A stretch of DNA of 64,000 nt from Curtobacterium poinsettiae (GTDB lineage Bacteria > Actinomycetota > Actinomycetes > Actinomycetales > Microbacteriaceae). Below the pieces are notes generated by a model. The model saw nothing but the letters and a program-made list of their open reading frames with translations. It searched no databases and had not been told where the DNA came from. Of the stretch, positions 33,779 to 42,769 are shown piece after piece. The stretch covers positions 2,294,001 to 2,358,000 of the forward strand of contig NZ_CP106879.1 of NCBI RefSeq assembly GCF_025677645.1, given 5' to 3'. The first letter of the stretch is position 1, and every line of letters begins with the position of its first letter. The translations under genes and the position numbers were made by a program.

Positions 33779-35380
33779 CTACGACGACGTGGGCGGTGAC
33801 GCCACCGATTCGATGCCGTCCAGCCGTGCCTCTTCCGCGTCGTACCCGGCGCGCACCTGACGCAGCACCAGGTCGTCGATCTCGTCGGCGTCGCGCAGGC
33901 GCAACAGGGTCCTCGCCTTGTGCTGGACGAGTGCGAGCTCGAGGGCGACCGCGTTGTCGTGCCGCTGCAGCGCCGGGTGGTCGTCGTCGTCCCCTTCGCG
34001 GGCTTCGATCACGTCGAGATGCGCCTCGTACTCCTTCCGCAGGCGATCGACGGTGGCACGATCGGCTCCGGTCGACCGTGCGAGACGGGGGAGCGCATCG
34101 AGCGCCTCCTCGATCGCGGTGCGTTCGGCGTAGCGACGTTCCTCGCTGACGGACTCGTCCTCGGGCAGCGCGGCCCGACGCAGGACGGCCGGCAGCACGA
34201 GCGCCTGCCCGACGATCGTGACGATGACCACGCCGGCGGTGACGAAGACGATGAGGTCGCGCTCGGGGAAGTCACCGCCGGACTCGAGCGTGCGCGGCAC
34301 GGCGACGGCCATGGCGAGTGACACCGCGCCCCGGAACCCGGCGAACCCGCTGACGAGCCGGTCGCGGTGCCCTTCGCGCGGTTCCCCGCCGGTGCGTCGG
34401 GTGACGAGCCAGATGGTCCCGCCCGCGGCGTTCAGGAACGCGAACCGCACGATGACGAGCAGCACCGCGACCGCGAAGACGATCCCGGTCCCGCGCAGCA
34501 GGTCGGCGGGGTCGAGCGCGCGTGCGGCGACCATCGCCTCGATGCCGACCAGGACGAAGAGTGCGCCGTTGAGCAGGAAGGTCAGGAACGACCAGAACGC
34601 GCGCACCTGCTGGCGGGTCTCAGCACGGTCGAGCTTGGGACCGACCTGGCTGACGACGATGCCGGCAGCCACGACGGCGAGCACGCCGGAAGCGCCGATG
34701 GCCTCGGCGGCCAGGAAGGCTGCGAAGGGCACGAGCAGGGTGACGAGGTTCTCGAGCACGACGGTGTCGACGCGCCGCAGCACCATCGTCCCGATCCACG
34801 CGGCGGCGAGCCCGGCGGCGACCCCGCCGATGTAGGACAGGACGAGCATGCCGGACACGCCCCAGAACGTGAGCTCCTGCGTGCCGACGGTGACGGCCAC
34901 CGCGATGCCGTAGACGACGAGGGTGGTGCCGTCGTTCACCAGGCTCTCGGCGCGGAGCACCGTGACGTTCCGCCGCGGCAGCATCTTCGTGAGCACACCG
35001 ACCGCGGTCGCGTCGGTCGGGGCGACCGCGGCGCCGAGCACCCAGGCTGGCCCCCACGGCATCCCGAGCAGGTGCAGCAGCACGGCGACGGCACCTGCGG
35101 TCACCACGACCAGCAGGGTGCCCATCAGGACGATGCCGCGCAGGTTCTTCCGGATCTCGCGGAGCGACGTCGTCAGGCTCTCCCAGTAGAGCAGCGCCGG
35201 CAGGAACAGCAGCAGCACGGCCTCGGCGGGGAGCTCGACGTCCGCGAACTCCGGCACGAGCCCGAGCAGCGCGCCGAAGACCAGGAGCAGCACGGGTGGT
35301 GCGATCCGGATCCGGTCGGCCACGGCCGCCGTCAGTGCGATGGCGAGGCCGAGCACGACCACCAGTTCCGGTCCCAGCAC
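33779..35380 (-). CDS. Na+/H+ antiporter, CPA1/NhaP type
   Basis: This membrane protein of 533 residues starts at the GTG at 35380 (GGAG 5 nt upstream; a GTG at 35386 would overlap that site). About 12 helices precede a cytoplasmic tail of some 130 residues. CPA1 signatures are AAVAPTDATAVGVLTKMLP (ion-binding Asp) and ESLVNDGTTLVVYGIAVAVT. The tail is charged and helical (ERTAIEEALDALPRLARSTG). It exchanges Na+ or K+ for H+ across the membrane for pH and salt homeostasis. It is monocistronic. Confidence 0.9.
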   Translation of the reverse strand: MLGPELVVVLGLAIALTAAVADRIRIAPPVLLLVFGALLGLVPEFADVELPAEAVLLLFLPALLYWESLTTSLREIRKNLRGIVLMGTLLVVVTAGAVAVLLHLLGMPWGPAWVLGAAVAPTDATAVGVLTKMLPRRNVTVLRAESLVNDGTTLVVYGIAVAVTVGTQELTFWGVSGMLVLSYIGGVAAGLAAAWIGTMVLRRVDTVVLENLVTLLVPFAAFLAAEAIGASGVLAVVAAGIVVSQVGPKLDRAETRQQVRAFWSFLTFLLNGALFVLVGIEAMVAARALDPADLLRGTGIVFAVAVLLVIVRFAFLNAAGGTIWLVTRRTGGEPREGHRDRLVSGFAGFRGAVSLAMAVAVPRTLESGGDFPERDLIVFVTAGVVIVTIVGQALVLPAVLRRAALPEDESVSEERRYAERTAIEEALDALPRLARSTGADRATVDRLRKEYEAHLDVIEAREGDDDDHPALQRHDNAVALELALVQHKARTLLRLRDADEIDDLVLRQVRAGYDAEEARLDGIESVASPPTSS

Positions 35381-35516
35381 GTGCACTCCGATCGTCGTCC
35401 GACCCGCCAGTCAACGCCGATCCACGGTGGATCCTTCCAGAACAGCCGGACGACGCGCCGCACCACAGCCGGACGGCGCGCCGCACGACACCGCACGACG
35501 CGTCACGAGCCGCCGC

Positions 35517-36650
35517 TCACACCGCCCGCGGCCGCCGCACCACCCGCCGCCACCACGGTCGCCACGGCAGGGAGCTCACCAGCGCCGACCCGATCACGAC
35601 GGTCCCGAACCACCCCACGACGACGCCCGGTATCGGCACGAGCAGACTCGCCCAAAGCAGCACCGACAGCACCCCGAGGACGTACGCCGCCCCGGCCTTC
35701 AGGTACCGCAGCCGCTTGAGGCCAGCGGCCTCGTCGACCCGCGAGGTCAGGCGGGCCAGGAACACCGCCCCGACCCCGATCGCACCGACGGCGACCGCTG
35801 CCTGCTCGAGTGCCCCGAGCCCGTCCGACCCGAGCGGGCCGGAGCCGGACAAGCTGTACACGCCGTCGAGGATCTCGAAGAGCATGAACACCACGAGCCC
35901 CCGCTCGAACACGACCGTCGACGCGTAGAGGTGGATGCGCCAGGCTCCGCGGCCCACCCCGATCGACGCCGTGTCCGACCCGCCGCCGCCGGGGCCGCTG
36001 CGCAGAGCCCACGCCGCCGTCCGCTTCGACACGAGGTACGCGGCGATGCCGGCCACCCCGCCGAGCGCGACCGGCAGCAGCGCACCGGCGACCCAGCCGG
36101 AACGCGCGCCGACGAGCACGGAGGTCACGACGACCCCGGTCGCAGCGGTGACCAGCGACCACACACGGGGTCGCGCGACGGAGGCGAGTCTCGCCTCCAG
36201 GCTGCCCAGCCACGACCTGCGGGACGCGCGGTCGGTGTTGAACAGGTACTCGGCGAAGACCTGCCAGATGAACGCGGCGCCGAAGGCGGCGAGGGCGGGA
36301 CGCACCTCGGCCAGGTGCGCGGAGAACGAGCCGGGCGCGAAGACGGCTTCCTCCACCGAGCTCGCCGGGTCGGTCGCGTCACCGACCGCGACGGCGGCCG
36401 GCGGCAGGAGCAGGCGCATCGCGAGCACGCCCGCGACGATGCCGAGCGACAGGAACAGTCGACGGGCGGGGGAGTGCAGCCGGCCGGCGATGCCGGCCAT
36501 CGGCACGGACGAGTCCGCGGCCATCGCGATCTCGAGGAACGCGAGGGCGACGAAGGCCAGCGCTGCGGCGGGGCCGAGCACCAGCCAGGCCGCCGCGGCG
36601 GCCGCGACGGTGATGAGCAGGGGGACGGTCAGGAGAGATCTCGTGGCCAT
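35517..36650 (-). CDS. DUF475-like (TerC-related) integral membrane protein
   Basis: This 377-residue protein begins at the ATG at 36650; a GTG at 36665 is possible. It has about nine helices. The segment LAFVALAFLEIAMAADSSVP followed by RRLFLSLGIVAGVLAMRLLL recalls the DUF475/TerC superfamily core, in which an Asp in helix 1-2 sits in the membrane. Members are linked to metal or tellurite stress, but this branch has no tested function. It lies downstream of HTH-murA on the same strand, across a 216-bp gap with hairpins. Confidence 0.65.
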   Translation of the reverse strand: MATRSLLTVPLLITVAAAAAAWLVLGPAAALAFVALAFLEIAMAADSSVPMAGIAGRLHSPARRLFLSLGIVAGVLAMRLLLPPAAVAVGDATDPASSVEEAVFAPGSFSAHLAEVRPALAAFGAAFIWQVFAEYLFNTDRASRRSWLGSLEARLASVARPRVWSLVTAATGVVVTSVLVGARSGWVAGALLPVALGGVAGIAAYLVSKRTAAWALRSGPGGGGSDTASIGVGRGAWRIHLYASTVVFERGLVVFMLFEILDGVYSLSGSGPLGSDGLGALEQAAVAVGAIGVGAVFLARLTSRVDEAAGLKRLRYLKAGAAYVLGVLSVLLWASLLVPIPGVVVGWFGTVVIGSALVSSLPWRPWWRRVVRRPRAV

Positions 36651-36742
36651 CTGCCCATCCAGCACGGTCGGGCTGGGCGGCGCATGGAGCGCTCCTGGGC
36701 ATCGGCCTGGAGGCCCGTGGGGACCCCGTCAGACGGGTGACG

Positions 36743-36768
36743 CCCCGTCCCCACTTGCGGGGACGGGG
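36743..36768 (-). terminator. 10-bp hairpin downstream of murA
   Basis: CCCCGTCCCC (36743-36752), loop ACTTGC, GGGGACGGGG (36759-36768). It lies about 100 nt past the murA stop and before the next minus-strand gene. Confidence 0.5.
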
Positions 36769-36789
36769 GAAGGGGGGTGGGAACGCAAA

Positions 36790-36849
36790 ACACCGGTGTT
36801 CGCGTGTTGAACCGCGGTTTACGCGTGTTCAACCGGCGAACACCGGTGT
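36790..36849. repeat. 60-bp nested inverted repeat downstream of murA
   Basis: ACACCGGTGTTCG (36790-36802) and CGAACACCGGTGT (36837-36849) are exact inverted repeats. Inside, GTTGAAC and GTTCAAC also pair. ACACCGGTGT is itself palindromic. It may form a cruciform or be a protein site; function unknown. Confidence 0.6.
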
Positions 36850-36866
36850 CGAGCGGGGGTCCAGCG

Positions 36867-38435
36867 TCAGTCGTGGAACGTCTCGATGGACGCGCCGAGC
36901 GAGTTGAGGCGCTCCTGCAGCTGCTCGTAGCCACGGGCGATGATGCCGACGTTGCGCAGGACGCTCTCACCCTTCGCCGCGAGCATCGCCAGCAGGATCA
37001 CCACGGCGGGCCGCAGCGCCGGCGGGCAGCTGATCTCGGCACCGGAGAAGTGCGTCGGCCCGGTGACGTCGAGGCGGTGCGGGTCACGCAGCGTGACGCT
37101 CGCGCCCAGGCGGGTGAGGTCGAGCAGGTGGATCGCCCGGCCCTCGTAGACCCAGTCGTGCACGAGCGTCGTGCCCTCCGCCATGGCCGCGATGACCACG
37201 AAGAACGGCAGGTTGTCGATGTTCAGGCCGGGGAACGGCATCGCGTGGATCTTGTCGATCGGCGCGTGCAGCTCGGACGGGTACACCGTGATGTCGACGA
37301 GGCGGGTGCGGCCGTTGGCGGCGGCGTACTCCTCGGTGACGTCGAAGCGCAGGCCCATCTCGGCCAGGGTCGCGAGCTCGATCTCGAGGAACTCGATCGG
37401 TGCCCGGGTCACGGTGAGGGTCGACGCGGTGACGATCCCGGCGGTCAGCAGGCTCATCGCCTCAACCGGGTCCTCGCTCGGCCAGTAGTCCACGACCTCG
37501 TCGATGCGGCTCTTGCCGGTGATGCGCAGCGTGGTGGTGCCGATGCCCTCGATCTGCACCCCGAGCAGCTCGAGGAAGAAGCAGAGGTCCTGCACCATGT
37601 AGTTGGGGCTGGCGTTCCGGATGACGGTCTCGCCGTCGCGGGCAGCAGCGGCCAGGATCGCGTTCTCGGTCACGGTGTCGCCGCGCTCGGTGAGCACGAC
37701 CGACTTGGTGGGGACGGCCTGGTTGGCGACGTCGACCTCGTACCAACCGGAGGTCGCCTCGACGTCCACGCCGAACGGACGGAGCGCGATGAGGTGCGGC
37801 TCGACCGTTCGGGTGCCGAGGTCGCAGCCGCCGGCGTAGGGCAGACGGAAGGACTCGTACCGGCCGCTGAGCGGGCCGAGGAACATGAGCACGCTGCGGG
37901 TGCGGCGGGCGGCGTCGGCGTCAATCGCGTCGAGGTGCAGGTCGTCGGGGGCGACGATCTCGAGGGTCTCACCGTCCTCCGACCAGGTGACGCTCGCGCC
38001 GAGGCTGCGGAGCACGTCGATGATGCGGTCGACCTCGACGATCCGGGCGACCTTGTGCAGTCGGGTCACGCCGCGGTTGAGCAGCGAGGCGCAGAGCAGT
38101 GCCACGGCGGCGTTCTTGCTCGAGTTCACCGCGATGGAGCCGCTGAGCTTCCGGCCGCCCTGGACGCGCAGGTGGGCACGCTGCGGGGCGCCGCCGATCG
38201 AGACGATCTGCTGGTCGAGGGCGTCGCTGATGCGGGTCAGCATCTCGAGGGACAGGTTCTGGCCGCCCTGCTCGATGCGGTTGATCGCGCTCTGGCTGGT
38301 GCCGACGCGTTCGGCGAGTTGGGCCTGCGTCATGCTGCGGCCCTTGCGGGCGCCCCGGATCAGGGCGCCGACCTCACGGAGGGGTGCTGCGGTCGCCGGA
38401 GATGCCGGCGAGACGACGGTGGTGGTGTCGGTCAT
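36867..38435 (-). CDS. murA: UDP-GlcNAc 1-carboxyvinyltransferase (MurA) with an N-terminal HTH
   Basis: This 522-residue fusion starts at the ATG at 38435. Residues about 20-75 are an XRE-type helix-turn-helix (MTQAQLAERVGTSQSAINRI). From about 85 on it is a complete EPSP-synthase-fold MurA, with the Lys22 equivalent at Lys107 (VNSSKNAAVA) and the fosfomycin-sensitive Cys115 equivalent at Cys204 (AGGCDLGTR). MurA adds enolpyruvate from PEP to UDP-GlcNAc, the first committed step of peptidoglycan synthesis. Kept catalytic residues suggest activity; the HTH implies a regulatory or DNA-bound form. No ribosome-binding site is clear, so a leaderless start is possible. Confidence 0.9.
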   Translation of the reverse strand: MTDTTTVVSPASPATAAPLREVGALIRGARKGRSMTQAQLAERVGTSQSAINRIEQGGQNLSLEMLTRISDALDQQIVSIGGAPQRAHLRVQGGRKLSGSIAVNSSKNAAVALLCASLLNRGVTRLHKVARIVEVDRIIDVLRSLGASVTWSEDGETLEIVAPDDLHLDAIDADAARRTRSVLMFLGPLSGRYESFRLPYAGGCDLGTRTVEPHLIALRPFGVDVEATSGWYEVDVANQAVPTKSVVLTERGDTVTENAILAAAARDGETVIRNASPNYMVQDLCFFLELLGVQIEGIGTTTLRITGKSRIDEVVDYWPSEDPVEAMSLLTAGIVTASTLTVTRAPIEFLEIELATLAEMGLRFDVTEEYAAANGRTRLVDITVYPSELHAPIDKIHAMPFPGLNIDNLPFFVVIAAMAEGTTLVHDWVYEGRAIHLLDLTRLGASVTLRDPHRLDVTGPTHFSGAEISCPPALRPAVVILLAMLAAKGESVLRNVGIIARGYEQLQERLNSLGASIETFHD

Positions 38436-38545
38436 GCGCGCCACGCTAACACGCTCATGAGATAAACCAGTGGAAGATCGACACCCGACACGCGTCCAGA
38501 GGTCTCGAATACGTCACAGTTGGGAATTTCGGGGGACGAAACTGC

Positions 38546-39355
38546 TCAGGGATCGGTCAGGGTGCCCCGGACGATGGAGTCACCGGAGTGCGCCGGATCA
38601 CCGTCGTCGGCCTCGGCCGAGACGTCCACGACCGGGAACTCCGCGGTGTCGACGCCGTCGGGCACCGTGAAGCGGCCCTGGTCGCCGTCGAGGTAGCCGA
38701 CGCTCACCAGTCCGCCGAGGTCCGACCGCATCATCCAGACCTCGCGCAGCGGACCGGTGCCGGAGCGACCACGCTCTCCGTGCAGGTCGACGAGCAGGGT
38801 CACCCGGCCGTCCCGGTCACGTTCGAGCTCGGCACGGCCGGTCGTCCCCGACCAACCGGGCAGCGCTTCGAGCTCGGTGTTCGCCAGGACGGTCTCGGTG
38901 TCGCCGCGGGGGAGTCCGGGGACGATCCCCGACGCCACACCGATGCCGAGGACGACGGCGAGCACGCCGACGCCGGCGATCGCGGTGGCGAGGGCTCGGC
39001 GACGACGCGGACGGGATCCGGGCCGGCGGGCCCCGGCGTGGTGCTCCGCGTCGGACCGGCTGCCGACGGCCGCCCCTTCGGATGCGTGTTCGCCCGCTCG
39101 TCCGGGTTCGGTCGCCGGCACCGCAGCCTGTTGTGGCGTCCGGGCGATCTCGGCCGCGATCCGGTCCCACACGTGCTCCGGGGGCGCCGCGAGCGTGACG
39201 TCCTCCGACGCGCGGGTCACCGCGGCGACCCGCTGCAGCGCGGCCACTTCGTTGCGGCACCGGTCGCACGACGCCAGGTGTTCGGCGACGTCGTCCGCGG
39301 CGACCTGGTCGGAGACCGCGAGCATCGCCAGCGTCTCGTCGTCGACGTGCTTCAT
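38546..39355 (-). CDS. anti-sigma factor, RskA-like with zinc-finger motif
   Basis: This 269-residue membrane protein has the N-terminal ZAS motif His26-x3-Cys30-x2-Cys33 (AEHLASCDRCRNEV). One transmembrane helix lies at about 122-142 (ATAIAGVGVLAVVLGIGVAS), and an extracytoplasmic RskA-like beta-rich domain (about 155-269) follows. It should hold the ECF sigma factor encoded just upstream until proteolysis releases it. The ATG at 39355 overlaps the sigma stop (ATGA). It is the last gene of the sortase/DUF4397 operon. Confidence 0.85.
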   Translation of the reverse strand: MKHVDDETLAMLAVSDQVAADDVAEHLASCDRCRNEVAALQRVAAVTRASEDVTLAAPPEHVWDRIAAEIARTPQQAAVPATEPGRAGEHASEGAAVGSRSDAEHHAGARRPGSRPRRRRALATAIAGVGVLAVVLGIGVASGIVPGLPRGDTETVLANTELEALPGWSGTTGRAELERDRDGRVTLLVDLHGERGRSGTGPLREVWMMRSDLGGLVSVGYLDGDQGRFTVPDGVDTAEFPVVDVSAEADDGDPAHSGDSIVRGTLTDP

Positions 39356-39897
39356 TCGATCACCTCCAGACGTGTTCGGAGCCGAGCCAGACTTCGGTGG
39401 ATGTGGCTCTTGACGGTGCCGAGCGGCAGTTCGAGCCGTTCGGCGATCTCACGATGGCTGAGGTCGTCGTAGAACGCCAGCCGCATCACGCGTCGTGGGA
39501 CCTCGTCGAGCCGCTCGAGCTCGCCGGCGACGAGTGCGCGCTCGGCCAGGTCGAAGGCCGGTTCCGGCGCCGGGGTGGTCTCCTCGACCACGTCCGGGTC
39601 GGCGGCGCTGGCGTGCCGTCGGCGCTCGTTCTGCGCGTCGGCGATGCAGTTCCGGGTGATGCCGACCAGCCATGCGCCGAGCGGGGCGCGGCCGGGGTCG
39701 TAGCTCGTGCTGCGCTGCCAGGCCTTCACGAAGACCTGCTGCGTGACGTCCTCCGCGGCGGCCGGGTCGGCCAGGGCACGCAGGGCCAGCGAGTACACGA
39801 GCGACGACCACCGTTCGTAGACGGCCCGCAGGGCGTGTTCACCCCCGGCGCGGAACGCGTCGGAGAGCTCGCTGTCGTCCGGGAGGATGGTCGTCAC
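39352..39897 (-). CDS. ECF sigma factor, SigK-like
   Basis: This 181-residue protein starts at a GTG at 39897 (MTTILPDDSELSDAFRAGGE). Region 2 reads ALRALADPAAAEDVTQQVFV and KAWQRSTSYDPGRAPLGAWL; region 4 reads LDEVPRRVMRLAFYDDLSHR then EIAERLELPLGTVKSHIHRS. The pairing with an RskA-like anti-sigma matches the SigK/RskA type. Upstream DUF4397 and sortase genes on the same strand suggest the regulon includes cell-surface proteins; that is inference. Confidence 0.88.
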   Translation of the reverse strand: MTTILPDDSELSDAFRAGGEHALRAVYERWSSLVYSLALRALADPAAAEDVTQQVFVKAWQRSTSYDPGRAPLGAWLVGITRNCIADAQNERRRHASAADPDVVEETTPAPEPAFDLAERALVAGELERLDEVPRRVMRLAFYDDLSHREIAERLELPLGTVKSHIHRSLARLRTRLEVIE

Positions 39898-39965
39898 GTC
39901 TTCCTGTCGCTGGCGTGGTCGTCGTCGACCACGATCCGATCGTAGGGGGCGGATCGTCGCCACGG

Positions 39966-40610
39966 TCAGGCCGGGACCGCGGTGACGACGAGGTTGCTCT
40001 CGTAGTGTCCGGTGACTGCGTCGAAGGTCCCGCCGCAGGTCACCAGGACGAGCCGTCGTGGTCCGTCGTCACGGAACACCTCGCCCCAGGGGAGTCCCTG
40101 CTTCTCGAGCATGCTGACGGAGTCGATCCGCCACGTGGTCTCGGCACCGTCCGCGTCGGTCAGGGTGACCCGGGTGCCGGACGGGGCGTCGCCGAGCCGT
40201 GAGAACGGGCCGATGCCGTAGCCGACCGCGTCGACGTGGGCCGCGATGACGACGGTGCCCTCGGCGGACGACGGTGCGGCACCGAAGCGGTACCAGCCCG
40301 CGGTCGCCGGGTCGGGCGGGAGCGCCATCGCGCCGTCCTCGTCGACCCCCTCGGGGCGGATCGGCGCGCTGATGCCGGCGTGGTCGACGGTGATGGTGGT
40401 CGGGGCGGGGGCGTCCCGGACCGGGGGGATGGTCGCGGCCTGCTGCGGTACCTCGGTCGAGAACGCGGACGGGACCGGTGTGGGCGTGGTGGTCGGCAGG
40501 ACGGACGGCTGCCCGCCGGGGGTGGTCCCGGCCGACGAGCACCCGGTCAGGGCGGCGGCCGCCACGGCGACGACGAGCGTCACCGTGGCGGACCGCACGG
40601 GGCGTGGCAC
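39966..40610 (-). CDS. class F-like sortase lipoprotein, catalytic Arg position altered
   Basis: This 214-residue protein has a lipobox (AALTGCSSAG, Cys24), a Pro/Thr linker, and a sortase domain at about 70-214. The catalytic His125 is in VIAAHVDAVG and Cys192 in LVLVTCGGTFD. Class F sortases usually continue as Y-R-D-N, supplying the third catalytic residue; here the matching segment is HYESNLVV, with Glu204 in place of Arg. Either the Arg is supplied elsewhere or activity is lost. It starts 2 nt after the DUF4397 stop, and that protein is its probable substrate. Confidence 0.82.
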   Translation of the reverse strand: MPRPVRSATVTLVVAVAAAALTGCSSAGTTPGGQPSVLPTTTPTPVPSAFSTEVPQQAATIPPVRDAPAPTTITVDHAGISAPIRPEGVDEDGAMALPPDPATAGWYRFGAAPSSAEGTVVIAAHVDAVGYGIGPFSRLGDAPSGTRVTLTDADGAETTWRIDSVSMLEKQGLPWGEVFRDDGPRRLVLVTCGGTFDAVTGHYESNLVVTAVPA

Positions 40611-40612
40611 GT

Positions 40613-41452
40613 TCAGCGGCGGGTCGCTGCGTGCGGGCGGCGGAGCACCACGGCCCCGATCGCGGCAGCGGCGGCCAGTGCGGCCGCCGCTGCGCCGACC
40701 AGGGGCAGGGGGCCCTGGTCGTTCGTGGCCACGAGACCGGCGTTCCCGGCGGGGACGCCGTTCGGCGTGCCACCCAGGTCCGCGATCGTCTGCGTGGCGA
40801 GGGCGAGGTCGTCGTCGTCCAGGCTGCCCCAGGCGTAGACGATGGTCGACGAGCCCGCGGTGACCGCGACGTCCGCCGGGCCGATCACGGGGTCGGTGGT
40901 CCCGGTGGCGGCGACGGTCGCCGACACGGTGCCGGCCGGCAGCTCGAGTGCCTGCTCGTCGGGGTTCGACAGGTTCGACACGACGGCCTTCCCACCGGCG
41001 AGGACGTCGACGGCCGGTGCGGCGGCGACGTGGCGGACGACCAGGCGTCCCTGGCCGGCCGCGACGGCCGAGGTGTCGTTGGTGAACACCGTGGCGGTCG
41101 GCGACCCGTCCGTGGCGTCGTGGGCAACGGCGGTGTAGTTGCCACCGGCCTCGAACGAGACGTCCGCCGGGCCGATGATCGGCTTCGACGCGTCGGTGGC
41201 GTCCGAGGCGGTGATCGCGAGCTGGTGCGCACCGGCCGGCACCATCATGGGGCCGGCGAGGGTGCCCGGGGTGAAGTCGTCGATGGCACGTTCGCCGTCG
41301 AGGTAGACGTCGACGGTGACGTCCGGGACGGCGTGGAGGACCGAGAGCGTCGCCTCACCGGTGGCGGCAGTCGCAGCGGTCGCGGGCAGTACAGCCGCGG
41401 CGGCGGCGAACAGGACACCGGCGCTCAGGCCGGTGGCGAGTGTCTTGCGCAT
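40613..41452 (-). CDS. secreted DUF4397 protein with a C-terminal anchor, likely sortase substrate
   Basis: This 279-residue protein has a Sec signal peptide (MRKTLATGLSAGVLFAAAAA, cut near ATAATA). Two DUF4397 repeats follow (about 35-130 and 130-220), each with a LSVLHAVPDVTVDVYLDG-like or RLVVRHVAAAPAVDVLAGG start and an IIGPADVSF-type strand. The end has LPLVG, a hydrophobic helix and RR, close to an LPXTG-type sorting signal. AAGGAG precedes the ATG at 41452. DUF4397 domains are beta-rich surface modules of unknown ligand. Confidence 0.85.
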   Translation of the reverse strand: MRKTLATGLSAGVLFAAAAAVLPATAATAATGEATLSVLHAVPDVTVDVYLDGERAIDDFTPGTLAGPMMVPAGAHQLAITASDATDASKPIIGPADVSFEAGGNYTAVAHDATDGSPTATVFTNDTSAVAAGQGRLVVRHVAAAPAVDVLAGGKAVVSNLSNPDEQALELPAGTVSATVAATGTTDPVIGPADVAVTAGSSTIVYAWGSLDDDDLALATQTIADLGGTPNGVPAGNAGLVATNDQGPLPLVGAAAAALAAAAAIGAVVLRRPHAATRR

Positions 41453-41561
41453 GACGTGTCTCCTTCGGGCCTGTCCGGGCCGGTGCGGACGACGTCGTCC
41501 TCGACGTCGTACCCCCACTACCGCCGGAGCAGCCCGATTGGATGCAGCGATCTCCTGGGGA

Positions 41562-42641
41562 TCACCTGAGACGGCGCCAGACCCCTGCGTTGCCCGGACG
41601 CGACCAGGTCTCGGGATCGCCCGTGACGGCCTCGTCCCCGGCTCCCCGGTCGGTGAGCCGGTACGCGGAGTCCGGCGTCCACCCTGCGACGACGCTCGCG
41701 CGGCTGCCGTCGACCGGCACGGCGAGCCCGGACGTGCGGAACCAGCCCGCGACGGTCAGGTGCACGACGTCGTACTCGGTGGCCACCGCGGACCAGTCCG
41801 GCAGCACCCAGTCACCCTGCCGTCCGGTCGCCACGGCCCAGTCGTTCCGTCGGGTGGTCCGCGTCACGTCGAGCGGCCATCGGCGGCACAGCGCAGCCCA
41901 GTCGGCGGGACCGTCGACGGTGCACACGCGCGCCGCGGCATCGGGAGGCACGGCCGAGACGACGGCGTGTTCCTGCCCGAAGGAGTCCTCGACCGCCCAG
42001 AGTGCCAGCGGCCCGGCGGACGGGAACGGCGCTCGCGTGTGCTGCGCGAGCGGCCACGGCGGGGTCGTCCACCACACCCCGCTGGCCACCCCCGGGTTCC
42101 CTCCGGAGTCCTCACGACGCAGCTCCTGGGACCAGTCGGCGAGCGCCTCTGCCGCTCCCGGACGTCGGGGCTGGTCGTCCTCGTCGAACTCGACGGTCCA
42201 TGCTCCGCCCTGCGGGTCGAAGAGCCGGCGCACGACCGGGCTGTCGACAGCCCACCGAGCGAGCCGTCGGAGCGCGGCAAGCAGTTCCGTCCGAGCGAGG
42301 AGCGCGTCCAGCGCATCGGGTTGTTGCCACCACAGCGCACTGTCCGCAGTCGACTCGAGCGCGACCACGACGTCGTCCTCGCCCACCGGCGGCAGGGACA
42401 CCGCCGCGAGAGCGCTCGCCACCGCTGCCAGGTCCGGAGCCGGCTCGGGTTCGACCGCACCACCGATGCCGAAGAGCGTTCGGCCGTCGCCGCGTTCGAC
42501 GCCGAGATGATGCTCCGCCCAGAAGAGCAGGTCGCCGAGTCGCTGGGCGGCCGGGTCGTCGGGGTCATGGACACCGCTGACGAGTTCCAGGCAGAAGCGC
42601 CGGCCACGCGGGTGGGCGAGCAGGTCCGAGGCATCGATCAC
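41562..42641 (-). CDS. hypothetical protein
   Basis: This 359-residue acidic, Trp-rich soluble protein starts at a GTG at 42641. No signal or membrane helix is seen. Short patterns such as RGRRFCLELVSG near the start and GDWVLPDWSAVATEYDVVHL near 290 do not match a family I know. The second resembles the substrate-facing end of uncharacterised actinobacterial proteins. Codon use and GC are like its neighbours. It is divergent from flbD and borders the second flagellar block. Function unknown. Confidence 0.65.
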   Translation of the reverse strand: MIDASDLLAHPRGRRFCLELVSGVHDPDDPAAQRLGDLLFWAEHHLGVERGDGRTLFGIGGAVEPEPAPDLAAVASALAAVSLPPVGEDDVVVALESTADSALWWQQPDALDALLARTELLAALRRLARWAVDSPVVRRLFDPQGGAWTVEFDEDDQPRRPGAAEALADWSQELRREDSGGNPGVASGVWWTTPPWPLAQHTRAPFPSAGPLALWAVEDSFGQEHAVVSAVPPDAAARVCTVDGPADWAALCRRWPLDVTRTTRRNDWAVATGRQGDWVLPDWSAVATEYDVVHLTVAGWFRTSGLAVPVDGSRASVVAGWTPDSAYRLTDRGAGDEAVTGDPETWSRPGNAGVWRRLR

Positions 42642-42663
42642 CGAACCAGGCTAGTGACGGCCG

Positions 42664-42691
42664 CTAACGCACCCGTCGCACCCGCCGATAG
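42664..42691 (+). promoter_or_regulatory. flagellar-sigma promoter for flbD-motA-motB
   Basis: CTAAC (42664-42668), N16, CCGATAG (42685-42691), 79 nt before the flbD ATG. The best match to the shared motif together with flgB. Confidence 0.72.
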
Positions 42692-42769
42692 TCCTCCGTG
42701 CAGGCCCACGGACGGGCCCGCATCCCGCCCCACGGACGGCGGCGGGACGATCGAGAACCAGGACGGGCC

